Below, piece after piece: positions 45,859-55,841 of a stretch of 64,000 nucleotides of DNA. The DNA is taken from NCBI RefSeq assembly GCF_014201875.1, contig NZ_JACHFL010000005.1, positions 310,001-374,000 of the forward strand, written 5' to 3'. Within the stretch, counting starts at the first letter, position 1. The number at the start of each line of letters is the position of its first letter. Position numbers and translations under genes: made by a program. The notes beneath the pieces are model-generated. The model searched no databases and was not told the origin of the DNA. It saw only the letters and a list, made by a program, of their open reading frames with translations. This stretch comes from Deinococcus humi. GTDB taxonomy: Bacteria; Deinococcota; Deinococci; Deinococcales; Deinococcaceae.

Positions 45859-46039
45859 CCGGGGAAAGGGCGCGAGTGATCGGGAGGTTGCGCGTTTACC
45901 GCCAACGAAAAATGGGCCTGCATGGGGTGAAAGGACACCAACTGGCCCGCAGATCAAGAAGCTGGATTGCCGACGCCCATGGCGTCAGGCTCAGCTCCAA
46001 GTTGGTGCCCTCAGGAAGAGAGGGATAACAGCGCGAGGT

Positions 46040-48103
46040 TCAGTTCGGCTCTGCCGATGTGCCCGGAGAGCATGCGGCGAGGGCCGCCAGTGAGCGGAGG
46101 GCCTGTGCCGCGCCGTTGGTGTCGCCATCCGCCTCGAAGGCCTGCCGCGCGGCCTGATAGTGCGCGCGGGCCTGCTCAAGGTGCAGCGTCGCCTCGGCGG
46201 CCTCCCCCGCTTTCAGGAGCCAGGGCGCGGCCCGCCCGGGTTTGCCGCCCTCCTGCCAATGTCGGGCGATGCGCGCAGCAGGCCCTCCCTGTGACGCCAG
46301 AAGTTGAGCCGCCGCCCGGTGCAGGACCCCCGAGACCGGATTGGGAATGCCTGCGAGGACGGTCTCCAGGATGAGGCTGTGCGAGAAGCGCTCGCCCGTC
46401 ATGATCTGCGCTTCTTCCAGTTCCTCCCACGCGGAGGCCACGTCGAGGAGCGATACCCCCAGCATCTGGGCCACCATCTCGGGCGTGAAGTCGCTGTGCA
46501 GGACCGCCGCCGCGCGGGCCGCCTGCTGAGCGGACGGCGTCAGGCGTGCCAGACGACGCGCGATCAGAGAGGTGACGCCGCCCCCGGTGTCGGGCAGCTG
46601 CTCGCTGTCTTGCAAAGCGCCCGTCTCGAACAGGTGCCTGAGCAGTTCCAGCAGGAGCTGTGGGTTGCCGCCCGTCACCCGCGCGAGATCACCGGCGAGG
46701 GCAACGCCCTGCGGCAGGTTGAGGTCCTCAAGCAGGTGCTCGATGGCAGGCTGGTCCAGCGGCGCGAGGTGAATGGGCACCACAGCGCCCGCATCGTACA
46801 TGCCCCCCAGCAGGCCCGCCGAGGCGGCGGACAATTCGCCGGGACGGTGGCAGAAGAGGGTGCGGACGTTCACCCTGGCGTCCCCCCAGAAGCGAGAGCC
46901 GACGTACGCTCCGGCCTCGACGCTCGCATCGTCCATGAATTGCGCGTCGTCCGTAGCGACGATCACTGGACCGCGCTCGGCGATCAGACGGATAACCTCC
47001 ACCTTGGCGTCGTAGAAGCGGCGCTTGTCGGCCTCCGAGATCATGGGGGGCGGAGCTTGCCCCAGTTCGGGAAGCATCCTGGCCAGTTCAGAGCGCACCC
47101 ACCCGGGCAGGGCCAGATCCGGGTAGGTGCCCAGCGCTGCCCGGTAATTGCGGGCATGGGTGGCGTAGGGCAGCTGGGCGTCGCCTGGCTGCGCCTGAAA
47201 GTAGAGCAGCTGATGCGTCGTCCGGGACCGCAGAAAGTCCAGGGCGAGGCGCGTCTTGCCGCTGCCCGCTTCACCGACGAGCATGATCCCCTGGCCGGCG
47301 GCCCATGCCTCCTCCATCCGTGCCCAGGCCTCCTCACGGCCCACCAGCGTCGGGGGGCGCAGCACGGCCAGCGGAATGCGGCCGGAGCGCGCCACGGGTT
47401 GGACGGCCCCCAGGGTGCCCCGGTCGATGTCGCGCGCGAGGTGCCTGGTGGCTGCCTCTGGTTCCGCGCCCAGTTCGCGCATCAGGACGTCCTGACAGCG
47501 GTGGTACGTCTGCAGGGCGGCGGGCCGGTCGCCGTTGAGGTAATGCAGCCGGATCACGCTGCGCCACACGTCCTCTGCGGTCGGGTCGAGATCGAGCAGG
47601 GTCAGGCCAAGTGAAATGGCCTCAGCCCACGCGCCCTGTTCCTCCAGCCGCTGCAGTTCGGCGCGGCTGACGTTCATGAGGACGGCGCCGAGCTCCTCCC
47701 GCTGCGCTTCCAGCCAGTCCATCAGGTCCGGGCAGCCGTCCAGCTCTACCCCGTCGAGGAGGACCGCGCGCCCCGCCCCATGCCTGCCTTCTTCCAGCAG
47801 CGTCCACGCGTCCACCGTCAACGCCGGGGCGAGGGCCGCCACTTCTCCCGGCAGGACAAGATCGGCCCCGCTGGCCTTCTTCAGCCGACGCAGGTGATGC
47901 ACGAGGTTATTACGGCTGGCACTCGCCGGCGCGTCGGGCCACAGCAACCTTACCAGAGTGGCCCGCGACGTCGGCCCCTCCAGCGCCAGGTAGGCAAGCA
48001 GAGCCGCCGTCCTGCGTTCGCACGGAATGACCCGGCCATCCGCCGCGACGACCGCAGGTGGGCCGAGCAGACGCAGCTGCCAGCCGGTGAGCGTTTCGGG
48101 CAT
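46040..48103 (-). CDS. SARP/BTAD-type transcription regulator with AAA ATPase (A)
   Basis: A 687-aa protein. N-terminal winged helix (LRLLGPPAVVAADGR through residues 5-90), a BTAD helical domain (about 95-230), a P-loop ATPase with Walker A GEAGSGKT at 277-284, and helical C-terminal repeats. The architecture matches AfsR/SARP-type regulators that integrate signals with ATP binding. Start ATG at 48103 has TATACT exactly six bases upstream and no Shine-Dalgarno sequence. Placed immediately downstream of a larger paralogue; together they flank the secreted-protein cluster and probably control it. Confidence 0.88.
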   Translation of the reverse strand: MPETLTGWQLRLLGPPAVVAADGRVIPCERRTAALLAYLALEGPTSRATLVRLLWPDAPASASRNNLVHHLRRLKKASGADLVLPGEVAALAPALTVDAWTLLEEGRHGAGRAVLLDGVELDGCPDLMDWLEAQREELGAVLMNVSRAELQRLEEQGAWAEAISLGLTLLDLDPTAEDVWRSVIRLHYLNGDRPAALQTYHRCQDVLMRELGAEPEAATRHLARDIDRGTLGAVQPVARSGRIPLAVLRPPTLVGREEAWARMEEAWAAGQGIMLVGEAGSGKTRLALDFLRSRTTHQLLYFQAQPGDAQLPYATHARNYRAALGTYPDLALPGWVRSELARMLPELGQAPPPMISEADKRRFYDAKVEVIRLIAERGPVIVATDDAQFMDDASVEAGAYVGSRFWGDARVNVRTLFCHRPGELSAASAGLLGGMYDAGAVVPIHLAPLDQPAIEHLLEDLNLPQGVALAGDLARVTGGNPQLLLELLRHLFETGALQDSEQLPDTGGGVTSLIARRLARLTPSAQQAARAAAVLHSDFTPEMVAQMLGVSLLDVASAWEELEEAQIMTGERFSHSLILETVLAGIPNPVSGVLHRAAAQLLASQGGPAARIARHWQEGGKPGRAAPWLLKAGEAAEATLHLEQARAHYQAARQAFEADGDTNGAAQALRSLAALAACSPGTSAEPN

Positions 48104-48109
48104 GTGCCC

Positions 48110-48115
48110 AGTATA
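48110..48115 (-). promoter_or_regulatory. leaderless -10 box (TATACT) of SARP regulator A
   Basis: TATACT, six bases, then ATG at 48103. The box lies in the 35-base gap after the upstream gene's stop, giving the second regulator its own start point. -35 not clear. Confidence 0.55.
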
Positions 48116-48138
48116 GCCGCCGGCCCAGAAGAGACGTG

Positions 48139-51100
48139 TCACACGGCAGGCAGGGCGCCCGGCGCATCACCCGCCAGAACCCCAGGAGCCGCCGGGAAGG
48201 GCAGGGCGAGGCCGGTCCTCTCCGCCGCTTCCAGCACGGCGCGGTGCGTGGCGTGCTGGTGCAGGAATGCTGGGCGCAAATGCTCCGGCACATGCTCCGG
48301 CAGCATGGCCGCGAGCCAGCCCAGCGCCTGACGCAGCGGCACGTCGGCGTCCGGGCACCCCAGCGCCGTCAGCACCTCGTGATGGACCAGCCAGGGCCGC
48401 GCGTGGTCCTCACGGGGGGGATGCCCGGCGAGGCGCTCCACGGCGAGCGTACTGTCGGCCAGGGCCTCGCTGGGGCATCCCAGGCGCAGCAGCGCTTCCG
48501 CCCGCGCCGCGAGGGCGTCCGTGAGGAGCGCCGCGTGCCCCCCGCTCTCAGCGAAGCGGCGCGCCTCCTCCACGAGGGGCAGGGCGCCCCCACCTTCCAG
48601 CTCGGCCCGCGCCAGCAGGAGGCGCCCCTGCGAGTACGACAGCGCCGTGCCCGCCAGTGCATCCTGTGCCCGCTCGAAAGCGGCGCGCGCTTCCGCTTGA
48701 TGTCCCCGCCGGACGCACACCAGACCGCGCAGGAGCCACGGCACCCCCTGGCCCACGTCGCGCCCATCAGGCGCGGCCAGGGCCACTTCTGCCGCGCGCT
48801 CGCAGCCGTCCAGGTCTCCAAGGGCCCAGGACAGCTCTGCCAGAGCGCGTTGCACCAGTCCTGCCGCCTCCCCCAGCTCGTGGCCCAGCGCTTCGGCCTG
48901 TCGCAGCCAGTGCAGGGCGCGGGCGTACTGCCGGGCGTGCAGGTAGAGGGTGCCGAGCCGCAGCGTGTTCCAGTACCGCAACGAGGACGAGGACACCGCA
49001 CTCGCCTCGTCCAGCTCGGCGCGCAGGGCCACCGCACGCTCCCAGTGCCCGAGCCCCTCCTCGGCGAGCGCGAGCGCGTGGGCCAGCCGGGCGGCGTGGT
49101 AGCGGTCTCCCGCTGCCCCATAGGCCGTCAGCGCGCACTCCAGCCGTCCGCGGGCCGCCCCATACTGTCCCAGAGACAGCAGCACGTCGCCCATGGCCGC
49201 GTCCAGGGCGGCGACATCGCGGGAATCGCCCAGCGGGGCATGCGCCGCCTCGACCTGCGGCATCAGGTCCTGCGCTTCCCGCCCCCTGCCCTGCCGCGCG
49301 CGGGCGAGGAGCAGTTCGCGCAGCAGCGCCGCCCGGAGCGCAGGAGTCCCCCCCTCGCCGAGCAGGGCCAGCCCACGCTCCGCCGCCGCTTCCGCCTCCT
49401 GCCCACGGTCCTGATGCTGACTGAGGAGCCAGGTGGCCTGGGCCAGGTGCGCCCGGGCCTGCTGCTCCGGGGTGCGCGCGTCGCCCAGCAGACGCGTGAC
49501 GAGCGGTTCGAGTTGGCCCGGCAATTCATGGCGCCACGCGCCGTCGAGGGCGGCGGCCCGGGCATCAAAGGCGGCCTCCAGTTCGCCGAGGTCCTCGAAG
49601 AGGCGCGCGGCCTGCCCACAGAAGTCCAGGGCCTCCACCGGGCGCGCCGCCGCGAAAGCCTCTCGCGCCGCCCGCACCAGCAGCGGCGCGGCTTGGTCAG
49701 GGTGCCCGCCCTCCTGCCAATGGCGGGCCAGCCGGGCCGGCGCTCCACCGTGCCGTTCCAGGGCACGCGCAGCCCCACGGTGCAGGAGCCGGCGCACGGT
49801 GGCCGACGCCCCCGCCCGCACCGCCTCCAGGATCAGGTCGTGCTCGAAGCGATCCCCGCGCAGCAGGTGAGCGTCCTCCAGTTCCTGCCAGGCGTCCATC
49901 ACCTCTAGCAGAGGCGCGCCGAGCACGTCTGCCACCAGCTCCGGCGAGAAATCCTGCTCCAGGATTCCCGCCGCCCGCGCCACCTGCAGGCTGGTCTTAG
50001 AGACGCGTTCCAGGCGCTGGGCCACCAGGTGCTCCACCTTCTGGGGCACAGTGAGCGACGCTTCTGCCCCGTCCAGAGACCCGTTGCGGTCCAAGTCGCG
50101 CAGGGTTTCAAGGACCAGCAGGGGGTTGCCGCCGGTGCGCCGCAGCAGCTGCGGTGCGCGCCGATCCGGGTCGGGCACCCCCAGCTGGCCCAGCAGGGTG
50201 CCCAGGTCAGCTTCGCCCAGCGCCCCGACCTCCACCCAGACCGCGTGCCCGGCGCGCACCATGCCCTCGTGCACCTCGCGCATGGCGGGTGGCAACTGGT
50301 CGCGGCGGTGCACCGCGATGCAGTGCGGGATACCGCCGCTGCGCCCCAGCGGGAAGACGGCCTCGACGAGCGTGAAGCCCGCCTCCAGGGTCGCGTCGTC
50401 CACGTACTGGAAGTCGTCGAAGACGCACACGTCCACGCCGCGCAGGCCCTGGACCCATGTCAGCTCAATGGCGTCGTTCAGCCGTGCGTCCGCCTCGCGC
50501 CGGGCCTCACCGGGCGGGGCGAGTTCGGGCAGCAGCCAGCTCAGCGAATGACGCGCCCATTCCGGCAGGGTCACCGTGCCGCGTGCCAGGATGCGCCGGA
50601 GATTGCGCACCGTCGTGGAGAACGGCACCAGGCGGTCACCGGGCCTTCCCTCCAGGGCAAGCACCTCGCCCTTGCTGGCCGCGAAGTCGTGGGCCAGCCG
50701 GGACTTGCCCGCACCCGGATCGCCCGAGACGACGATGAGTTGGCCTGAACGCCACCCCTCCTCCATCTGGGCCCACTCGCGCTGCCGTCCCACCAGGGCC
50801 GGGCGGGCGAGCGCGGGCGGTGTGGGCGGGGCGGGGGACGCCGGTGCCGGACGGCCACGGGCGATCAGTTCTGCCAGCTCCCGGGTTTCCGCGAGCGGCT
50901 CGGTGCGCAGGGTGTCGTGGAGCACCCGGGTGCACGCATGGTAGGCGGCCAGGGCCGCGTCACGCTCGCCCAGCAGGTAGTGCAGGCGCATAAGCTGACG
51001 GTGCGCTTCCTCGGAGACGGGGGACAGAGCCAGCCACTGCCGCGTGGCGGTGAGGGCCGCCGCAAAGTCTCCTTCTCGCTCCTGCCGTCCTGCCTGCGCT

Positions 51101-51543
51101 GCCAGTCGGCGCACCCGCAACGCAGCAAGCCGCTCGCGCTGCACCGTGAGCCAGTCGGCCAGGTCCGGGGTGTCCTCTACCTCCACTCCCGCTAGAAACT
51201 CCCCGTCCGGCACCGGCAGTTCCGGGTCCCCGGACGCCAGCAGGCGCTGCACATCCACCCGCAGCTCGCTGCTCAGGGCGAGCGGGTCCTGTCCCACGAC
51301 GAGGGTCTCTCCGTGGGCACCCGTCATGCGGCGCAACAGTTGCACAAGGTTGTTGCGGGCGGCGGCCTCCAGTCGGTCGGGCCACAGCGTCCCCGCGAGG
51401 CGTGTGCGCGGGGTGGGTCCTTCCACTGCCAGATACGCCATCAGGAGGAGGGCGCGGCCCGCGCACGGCAGCCGCCGCCCGTCGGGCGTGACCAGCCGCG
51501 CTTCGCCGATTACCGAGAGCTCCCATGCAGGTGAGAGGGTCAT
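48139..51543 (-). CDS. SARP/BTAD-type transcription regulator with AAA ATPase (B), long form
   Basis: An 1134-aa paralogue of regulator A. N-terminal winged helix (residues 5-90), a BTAD domain (95-230), a P-loop ATPase with Walker A GDPGAGKS at 274-281 and Walker B VCVFDDFQYVDD, and a much longer C-terminal TPR-like region (about 560-1120). Start ATG at 51543 follows GAGGGGG. The extra repeats suggest a sensing role. It is 35 bases upstream of regulator A and 72 bases downstream of a secreted protein gene. Confidence 0.88.
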   Translation of the reverse strand: MTLSPAWELSVIGEARLVTPDGRRLPCAGRALLLMAYLAVEGPTPRTRLAGTLWPDRLEAAARNNLVQLLRRMTGAHGETLVVGQDPLALSSELRVDVQRLLASGDPELPVPDGEFLAGVEVEDTPDLADWLTVQRERLAALRVRRLAAQAGRQEREGDFAAALTATRQWLALSPVSEEAHRQLMRLHYLLGERDAALAAYHACTRVLHDTLRTEPLAETRELAELIARGRPAPASPAPPTPPALARPALVGRQREWAQMEEGWRSGQLIVVSGDPGAGKSRLAHDFAASKGEVLALEGRPGDRLVPFSTTVRNLRRILARGTVTLPEWARHSLSWLLPELAPPGEARREADARLNDAIELTWVQGLRGVDVCVFDDFQYVDDATLEAGFTLVEAVFPLGRSGGIPHCIAVHRRDQLPPAMREVHEGMVRAGHAVWVEVGALGEADLGTLLGQLGVPDPDRRAPQLLRRTGGNPLLVLETLRDLDRNGSLDGAEASLTVPQKVEHLVAQRLERVSKTSLQVARAAGILEQDFSPELVADVLGAPLLEVMDAWQELEDAHLLRGDRFEHDLILEAVRAGASATVRRLLHRGAARALERHGGAPARLARHWQEGGHPDQAAPLLVRAAREAFAAARPVEALDFCGQAARLFEDLGELEAAFDARAAALDGAWRHELPGQLEPLVTRLLGDARTPEQQARAHLAQATWLLSQHQDRGQEAEAAAERGLALLGEGGTPALRAALLRELLLARARQGRGREAQDLMPQVEAAHAPLGDSRDVAALDAAMGDVLLSLGQYGAARGRLECALTAYGAAGDRYHAARLAHALALAEEGLGHWERAVALRAELDEASAVSSSSLRYWNTLRLGTLYLHARQYARALHWLRQAEALGHELGEAAGLVQRALAELSWALGDLDGCERAAEVALAAPDGRDVGQGVPWLLRGLVCVRRGHQAEARAAFERAQDALAGTALSYSQGRLLLARAELEGGGALPLVEEARRFAESGGHAALLTDALAARAEALLRLGCPSEALADSTLAVERLAGHPPREDHARPWLVHHEVLTALGCPDADVPLRQALGWLAAMLPEHVPEHLRPAFLHQHATHRAVLEAAERTGLALPFPAAPGVLAGDAPGALPAV

Positions 51544-51615
51544 GACCCCCTCAGGGTAACGTCCTGCTTGGCGGCAGGAGAAGTGATCTGCGGGGAGCTC
51601 AGAGGCCGCCTGACT

Positions 51616-52614
51616 CTACTTGCTGTCCTTCACGTCGAAGACAAAGGTGCGGCCGGACTCGTCGGTGAGCAGCACGCTGTCCCCGGCGACGTTCGAGGGC
51701 AGCTCGAAGAAGAAGCGCACCCGCGCCTCCTCCCCTTTCGGCAACGCTCCGCCCGCCTTCTCGTCCCGGCTGGCCTTGAGCATCGTCTGGTTGTACTCCA
51801 CCCGCTCGCCGTCCGCGTCCTTGAGGGTCGGTTTGAGGTCGGACCACGAGAAGGTGGTGTCGCGCCCCAGGTTGTTCTTCAGCGTGAAGGTGGCCGTCAG
51901 GTAACGTTTGCCCGCCCCCGGGGCCTGCCCGCCCAGGGTCTCGGTCGTGAACTTCGCGTCGTCCAGCCGCACGTCGTACCACTTCAACGTCACGAACTTG
52001 CCCTTCGCGGCGGGAACCTGGGCCAGGGCCGTGGTGCCCGACTGGTCTGCGAAGGGGGCGGGCAAGCCCCTGGCCTGTGTGCGCAGGTCGTAGCGCAGCA
52101 CCGGGGTGCCGCTCTCACGCTGCACGATCAGCTTGGGCACCGGCCCGGCGGCGGGCACCACGATGGCCGTCATCACGTCCACCTTCTGCGCGGGTTTGAG
52201 GTTGATCTCCAGTTTATCGGTGGTGCCCTCACGGGCGACGGCCTGGATGAACTCGTGGTTGCGGTCCTGCGCGTCAACCGCCGTGAACTTCAGGTCGGCC
52301 CAGTAGTACCGTGCGGCGCCCTTCTGGGGGTTCTGCACGGTGTAGTGCAGGATGAGCAGCTTCTCGTCGGCCTTGGGATAGTAGACCTCGCCGCCGATGA
52401 CGACGCGGCCGGCGCTGTACTCGGCACTGCGCAGCGTGAAGTTGAGGGGGCTGCCCTTGCCGAGGGTGAAGGTCTGTCCCACCCGGGCATTCTGGCCGTC
52501 GAGTTGCTGGGTGCCCTGGACCACCGGCTGGGCCGGGCGGGTGGAGGTGTTGGCGGCGTGGGCGACGGGGATCAGGGCGAGGGTGAGGGCGGTCAACAGA
52601 ATCTGAATTCGCAT
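51616..52614 (-). CDS. secreted protein with two Ig-like (DUF4352-like) domains
   Basis: A 332-aa exported protein: Sec signal (1-20, ending HAA), then two similar beta-sandwich segments, the first near GSPLNFTLRSAEYSAGR and YPKADEKLLILHYTVQNP, the second near FVTLKWYDVRLDDAKF and RYLTATFTLKNNLGRD. Both carry the DUF4352-like pattern of ligand/interaction domains. Function unknown. Start at 52614 with AGGAGA. It is the first gene of the secreted cluster and sits beside the SARP pair. Confidence 0.75.
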   Translation of the reverse strand: MRIQILLTALTLALIPVAHAANTSTRPAQPVVQGTQQLDGQNARVGQTFTLGKGSPLNFTLRSAEYSAGRVVIGGEVYYPKADEKLLILHYTVQNPQKGAARYYWADLKFTAVDAQDRNHEFIQAVAREGTTDKLEINLKPAQKVDVMTAIVVPAAGPVPKLIVQRESGTPVLRYDLRTQARGLPAPFADQSGTTALAQVPAAKGKFVTLKWYDVRLDDAKFTTETLGGQAPGAGKRYLTATFTLKNNLGRDTTFSWSDLKPTLKDADGERVEYNQTMLKASRDEKAGGALPKGEEARVRFFFELPSNVAGDSVLLTDESGRTFVFDVKDSK

Positions 52615-52843
52615 GGTTTGTCTCCTGTACGGCGCTCTGGCCGGGGTGAGCAGAACGTACAGAGGGGGGCGTGACACGGAAATGTTGTCCCCACGTCACC
52701 CTCCAGGGGACGGCCATGGAGCGAGGGTCACGCCAGCGACGAACCCACGCGCGCAGGCGGCCCACAGCCCCTGGGCTGCGCAACATCCCCATATCACGGT
52801 GCGGTTCCTATGCTGGGGTGCAGGCTCCACCGGGAGGAACCAC

Positions 52844-52969
52844 ATGAACACCGATAGGAACGACGTACGGGCAAGAGAACGGGTGACCTCCGTCACAGGC
52901 GAGAACAGCGTCCTCATTGCGCTCCCGCGCCGGGAACGGACGCCGCCCCGTCGGCGGGTTCACCGCTAG
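52844..52969 (+). CDS. possible 41-aa arginine-rich peptide
   Basis: Begins MNTDRNDVRARERVTSVTGE, ends RRERTPPRRRVHR. A strong GGGAGG lies ahead of the ATG and TATGCT is further upstream. It is very short and basic, and there is no family match, so it might be a small regulator peptide or chance. Confidence 0.4.
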   Translation: MNTDRNDVRARERVTSVTGENSVLIALPRRERTPPRRRVHR

Positions 52970-53135
52970 ACCCGGCGGCGCTGTGATGGGGGCAAACGTC
53001 CACCCGAACATCAAGTAGGTCTCCCGGTGCCGCCGGGCGTGGACACGCTGCCCGCCTGATGCGTGGCATCGCCCCGCCAGCAGTACTCGCATTCCCACAA
53101 GCACACAGGTTTAACGAACAGGAGGCACGATTAAA

Positions 53136-53396
53136 ATGGAATGGACGTTGCTCGTCGGCTCGGCTGGATTCGTCGCCCTGGTCCTGACGGGTTCGTGGCT
53201 GTCCGACTGGGGCCGGCGGCACGCCCGGCGCGGCCCCCTGTGGTCGCTCCTACGGGTGTTCGTCGCCCTGCGGTGGCTGCTCGACGCCCTGCCGGGTGAC
53301 CGCAGTCAGGTCGAGCTTCCCGCAGGGGACGCCGGGCCGACGCGTCTGGCGGGACCACGGGCCAGGAAGCGGCGGCGCTCCCGACGGCGCCCCTGA
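53136..53396 (+). CDS. 86-aa membrane-anchored basic protein
   Basis: One hydrophobic N-terminal helix (MEWTLLVGSAGFVALVLTG) followed by a Trp-rich and then strongly Arg-rich tail (ARKRRRSRRRP). AGGAGG precedes the start by 11 bases. No family is recognised. It lies inside the secreted cluster on the opposite strand and may bind nucleic acid or an acidic partner at the membrane. Confidence 0.65.
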   Translation: MEWTLLVGSAGFVALVLTGSWLSDWGRRHARRGPLWSLLRVFVALRWLLDALPGDRSQVELPAGDAGPTRLAGPRARKRRRSRRRP

Positions 53397-53636
53397 GTGC
53401 ATGAGCGGCAGCACCGCTTCTGCTGCAAGTTGCCTCCCCCGGTGCAACGAATCAGACAGGGCAAGGGAAAGGCCGGCAAGAACCTCAATTCGCCGGGCTC
53501 CTGCACCTATGCACATCGGCCCCATCTTCGGGCGCTTTCGGAACAAAGTTGAGGACCACGGGACCATGCCCGTCATCACCCACCCCAGCAGGCCCAGCAC
53601 CCTACGGCGCTGGGCCGATGACGCGGGTAAGGGGCT

Positions 53637-54641
53637 TTAAGGGCGCCCACCCGTTCCCACCAGTTTGGCGGGTAGGGCAAGGGGCCGAACCTGCACGTCG
53701 CTGGAAGTGGCCCCCTGCCCGTTGCCGATCTGCTCTGCGAGGAGGTCGCCCCAGGGTGCCCAGGCCACCCGCTGCCCTCGGCCGAATGCCGATCCGTTTG
53801 GCAGGCGGGCCCGTATCTGTCCCGTCCGGAGGTCCACCACAGCCAGTCCCCGCTCGCTGTGCCCGCTCACTGCCAGCAGATCGCCCGCCGCATTCAGGGC
53901 CAGATCGCGCCCGTTGTCCACGTCCAGCCGGGTCAGGCCGCGTTTGCCCACGCGCCCCAGCCACACCTCGCCGTCCGTGGTCAGTGCCGCGTACGTTCCG
54001 CCGTCCGGAGTAAGAACGGCAGCGCCCACCGCCCGGCCGTTGCTGTTGCCGGACACCCGCTCGGTCGCCAGTGCGGCGCCGGTCGCGGTGTCCCACACCC
54101 GTACGGTGCCGTCCCTGGCGGCGCTGAGCAGCCGGCCTCCCGCGAGGCCCAAGGCGCTGACCGGAGCCGCGTGCCCCACGAAGGAGCGCAGGCGCCGCCC
54201 GGTGTGCAGGTCCCAGAGCTGGGCGTAGCCGGGTGAGCGGCCCACAGCCATGTGGTGGCCTGCCGCATCAAAGGCGACCGAGTGGATGGCAGGCGAACCC
54301 GCAGGATCCGGAGGAAACGGCCAGGGCTGCCCGTCGGCCAAGCGCCACAGAGAAACCCCCGAGCCGTGCTGGAGGGCAAGCACCGCGCCGTCCGGGCTGA
54401 GGGTGGGCGGGTACCCGCCCCGGGCCGCACCCTCCAGCCTCACCGAGCGGCGCACCTCACCGCTGCGCGCGTCCAGCCACACCACCTCGGGCAACAACTC
54501 GTACCCCTCCCTCCGCTGAACCACCAGGGCGGCGCCCTGAAAGCCCAGCAGGGCGGCGTTCGGCTGCACGAAGGGCGGCCCAGGGGCGGCCAGGACGGGG
54601 ATCAGCGACAGCGCGAGCAGAAGCAGTCTGGGCAGCGGCAT
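53637..54641 (-). CDS. exported WD40-like beta-propeller protein
   Basis: A 334-aa protein with a Sec signal (1-18) and repeated blade motifs such as PPTLSPDGAVLALQHGSG, GYAQLWDLHTGRRLRSFVGH and GRLLSAARDGTVRVWDTATG, typical of WD40 repeats; periplasmic propellers of this kind usually scaffold protein complexes. TAGCCT lies six bases before the ATG and no Shine-Dalgarno sequence is present. It is part of the SARP-linked cluster. Confidence 0.75.
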   Translation of the reverse strand: MPLPRLLLLALSLIPVLAAPGPPFVQPNAALLGFQGAALVVQRREGYELLPEVVWLDARSGEVRRSVRLEGAARGGYPPTLSPDGAVLALQHGSGVSLWRLADGQPWPFPPDPAGSPAIHSVAFDAAGHHMAVGRSPGYAQLWDLHTGRRLRSFVGHAAPVSALGLAGGRLLSAARDGTVRVWDTATGAALATERVSGNSNGRAVGAAVLTPDGGTYAALTTDGEVWLGRVGKRGLTRLDVDNGRDLALNAAGDLLAVSGHSERGLAVVDLRTGQIRARLPNGSAFGRGQRVAWAPWGDLLAEQIGNGQGATSSDVQVRPLALPAKLVGTGGRP

Positions 54642-54647
54642 GGGCAG

Positions 54648-54653
54648 AGGCTA
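54648..54653 (-). promoter_or_regulatory. possible leaderless -10 box (TAGCCT)
   Basis: TAGCCT, six bases, then ATG at 54641. No ribosome binding site. Confidence 0.4.
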
Positions 54654-54684
54654 TCCGGGCGGCCATGGTACCCGGATGTCATGC

Positions 54685-55776
54685 TCACGGCACGCGGAAT
54701 TCCGCCGGTCCCCAGACCATGCCGCTCATGGACCGTCCGTGCAGGGCCAGGATTCTGCGTGCTCCCTGCCCGTCGTCCACGAAGACGGTATCGTCCACGA
54801 CGTACGCGACCTGCCCGCCATTGGGCGAGACGGCGATGTCGTAGGCGAGATCGAGAAAATCCTGGAACACGGGGCCGCCGTACACGGCGGGGCCGCAGGT
54901 CCAGGTGTGCAGGCGCCGGCCAGAGCGCATCAGCGCGCAGTCGGTGTGGTCCCGCCCCTCGGCCGGCCACCAGACCTGAACGCTGAGCCGCTCCGGCGCG
55001 CGCACGGCCACCAGGCGCTCGAACGTGCCAGGCCGCCGCAGGACGTGCCCGCGCCCCGTGAGGCTGTAGAAGGCCTCCTCATTGAAAAAGGACCCGAAGA
55101 ACACCGAGGAGCCGAGGTGGGTGAGATGACTCACCAGTGCTTCGTCGCCCAAGCGCCGCACCACGCGGCCCGAGGCGTCGAGCACATACGTGGACGCCAC
55201 GGCCGTGGAGCTGCTCGCGGCGCCCAGCACGACCAGACCCGCCGGGCTCCACAGCAGGCCGATGGGCCCGGGAGTGCCGGACAGGTCTGGAACAGCCGTC
55301 AGGATCACCCGGGTGGCACCGCCCGGGAAGGCGTACCGGGCGAGGATCACTGTTTCCGGGGGACGCTTCCCATCCTGTGCGCGCTGGATCCGCTGGGTCC
55401 AGGCGAGCGAGGTTCCATCGGGTGACCACGCGGGCGTCGAACGCATCACACCCTGGCCTGTCGAGATGGCAGCTGGTTGGCTGGTGAGCCGGGTGGCCTT
55501 CCAGGTAGTCAGGTCCAGGACCCAGATGTTCGTGGCCTCTCCGGTCACGCGAGAGGTGTCGAGGCTGCCCTCGGCCACCGAGGCGTAGGCGATCTTGCGG
55601 CCATCCGGGGACAGCACTGGCGGGCCGTTCCCGCCCCAGTGGGTGCGCTGCTGCCAGCCCTGCGCTCCCGTCCACGTCCAGAAATCATCCGCGATGTTCA
55701 CGACGAGCGGGGCGGAGGCCGCCTGGGCCACCGACAGCAGCAGGAAGGCGAGGAACAGAATGCGGCGCATCACCAT
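54685..55776 (-). CDS. exported TolB-like beta-propeller protein
   Basis: A 363-aa protein with a Sec signal (MVMRRILFLAFLLLSVAQA) and TolB/YncE-like repeats such as VLSPDGRKIAYASVAEG, WSPDGTSLAWTQRIQ and VSPNGGQVAYVVDD. It lacks a TolB N-terminal domain. No ribosome binding site is clear before either of the two close ATG codons (55776, 55770). Probably a periplasmic sensor or scaffold of the secreted cluster. Confidence 0.72.
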   Translation of the reverse strand: MVMRRILFLAFLLLSVAQAASAPLVVNIADDFWTWTGAQGWQQRTHWGGNGPPVLSPDGRKIAYASVAEGSLDTSRVTGEATNIWVLDLTTWKATRLTSQPAAISTGQGVMRSTPAWSPDGTSLAWTQRIQRAQDGKRPPETVILARYAFPGGATRVILTAVPDLSGTPGPIGLLWSPAGLVVLGAASSSTAVASTYVLDASGRVVRRLGDEALVSHLTHLGSSVFFGSFFNEEAFYSLTGRGHVLRRPGTFERLVAVRAPERLSVQVWWPAEGRDHTDCALMRSGRRLHTWTCGPAVYGGPVFQDFLDLAYDIAVSPNGGQVAYVVDDTVFVDDGQGARRILALHGRSMSGMVWGPAEFRVP

Positions 55777-55841
55777 AGGTTCAGGATGACGGCGGGAGGG
55801 TGGTTCGGCGATGTCAGCCTGGGTGTGGGGTGGGCCTGCAT

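Noticed and set aside
48136..49908. 590-aa plus-strand open frame
   Set aside because: Antisense to SARP regulator B; a product of high G+C.
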